Assembly: GCA_026195905.1 (NCBI GenBank)
Contig: JAPHRE010000038.1
Coordinates: 23,985 to 87,984 of the forward strand
DNA length: 64,000 nucleotides
Origin: Pseudopelagicola sp.
GTDB lineage: Bacteria; Pseudomonadota; Alphaproteobacteria; Rhodobacterales; Rhodobacteraceae
Reading direction: 5' to 3'
The notes under the pieces: model-generated
Told to the model about the DNA's origin: nothing
The model's input: the letters and a program-made list of their open reading frames with translations, nothing else
Databases searched by the model: none
Translations under genes and position numbers: made by a program
In this document: positions 63,952-64,000 of the stretch, in pieces
How the letters are laid out: every line of letters begins with the position of its first letter
How positions within the stretch are numbered: the stretch's first letter is position 1

Positions 63952-63995
63952 CGCAATACCGACGCAATACCGACGTGATACAGACCCTTGTTTTT
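63952..63995 (+). repeat. Triple 11-bp repeat with T-run, copy 3
   Basis: CGCAATACCGA twice and CGTGATACAGA are followed by CCCTTG and five T, beginning 25 bases after the MFS stop. The lead-in CCGCACTGTCG (63943-63953) is identical to that of the copy at 14507. Confidence 0.85.
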
Positions 63996-64000
63996 CGCCA

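Overview
The window is a dense, high-GC chromosomal segment from an alphaproteobacterium of the order Rhodobacterales, most likely the Roseobacter group. This rests on protein families and gene order: a sdhCDAB / mesaconyl-CoA hydratase / malyl-CoA thioesterase / mdh / sucCDAB / lpd block like that of Rhodobacter, an RpoHII-type sigma factor, phaAB, ETF-QO, and several small proteins typical of the family. I see no rRNA, tRNA, insertion sequence, prophage or CRISPR array, and no gene-free stretch above 300 bases. All functional calls come from reading the sequence, without a database search.

Layout. 1-5.7 kb: capsule export and Kdo supply (kpsT, kpsE-like, kdsA), a phosphomannomutase/phosphoglucomutase and a membrane-tethered NYN ribonuclease-like protein. 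5.8-12.4 kb, minus strand: M3 peptidase, a membrane-anchored ThiF/MoeB-like protein, dut, coaBC, a ChaN-family protein and rpoH (RpoHII type), the last with a good match to an RpoE (ECF11) promoter. 12.4-17.4 kb: cobU, a CobC-like phosphatase, a GST with an extra Cys-rich tail, a DUF1989 protein and an FAD-binding dehydrogenase. 17.5-39.7 kb: the TCA-cycle block. It holds sdhCDAB (with a sulfotransferase-like gene between sdhA and sdhB), the ethylmalonyl-CoA pathway genes mch and mcl2, mdh, sucCD, sucA, a sucB with two lipoyl domains, and lpd. A low-GC membrane-protein gene, two MAPEG genes and a small ABM-like gene sit between sucB and lpd. 39.8-42.7 kb, minus strand: ftsE, ftsX, plsC-like and a PNPOx-family gene. 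42.9-48 kb: zinc-ribbon protein, lysA and a TIGR02302 protein. 48.1-53.3 kb: lipoprotein, argH, tlpA, sterol desaturase-like, glycosyltransferase and tag. 53.4-64 kb: degenerate EAL protein, phaA, phaB, a LysR regulator, a DMT exporter, greA, ETF-QO and an MFS transporter.

The main theme is acetyl-CoA metabolism. The phaAB products feed both polyhydroxybutyrate and the ethylmalonyl-CoA pathway. Mch and Mcl2 belong to that pathway, and its products enter the TCA enzymes encoded alongside; ETF-QO passes acyl-CoA electrons to ubiquinone.

The most interesting non-coding signals are two. First, a pair of GTGATCAC palindromes with an identical 21-bp centre-to-centre spacing lies upstream of both sdhC and sucC, which suggests one dedicated TCA-cycle regulator. 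Second, an element of three tandem 11-bp units (consensus CGCRATACMGA) followed by a T-run lies 20-30 bases after the stop codons of three unrelated plus-strand genes.
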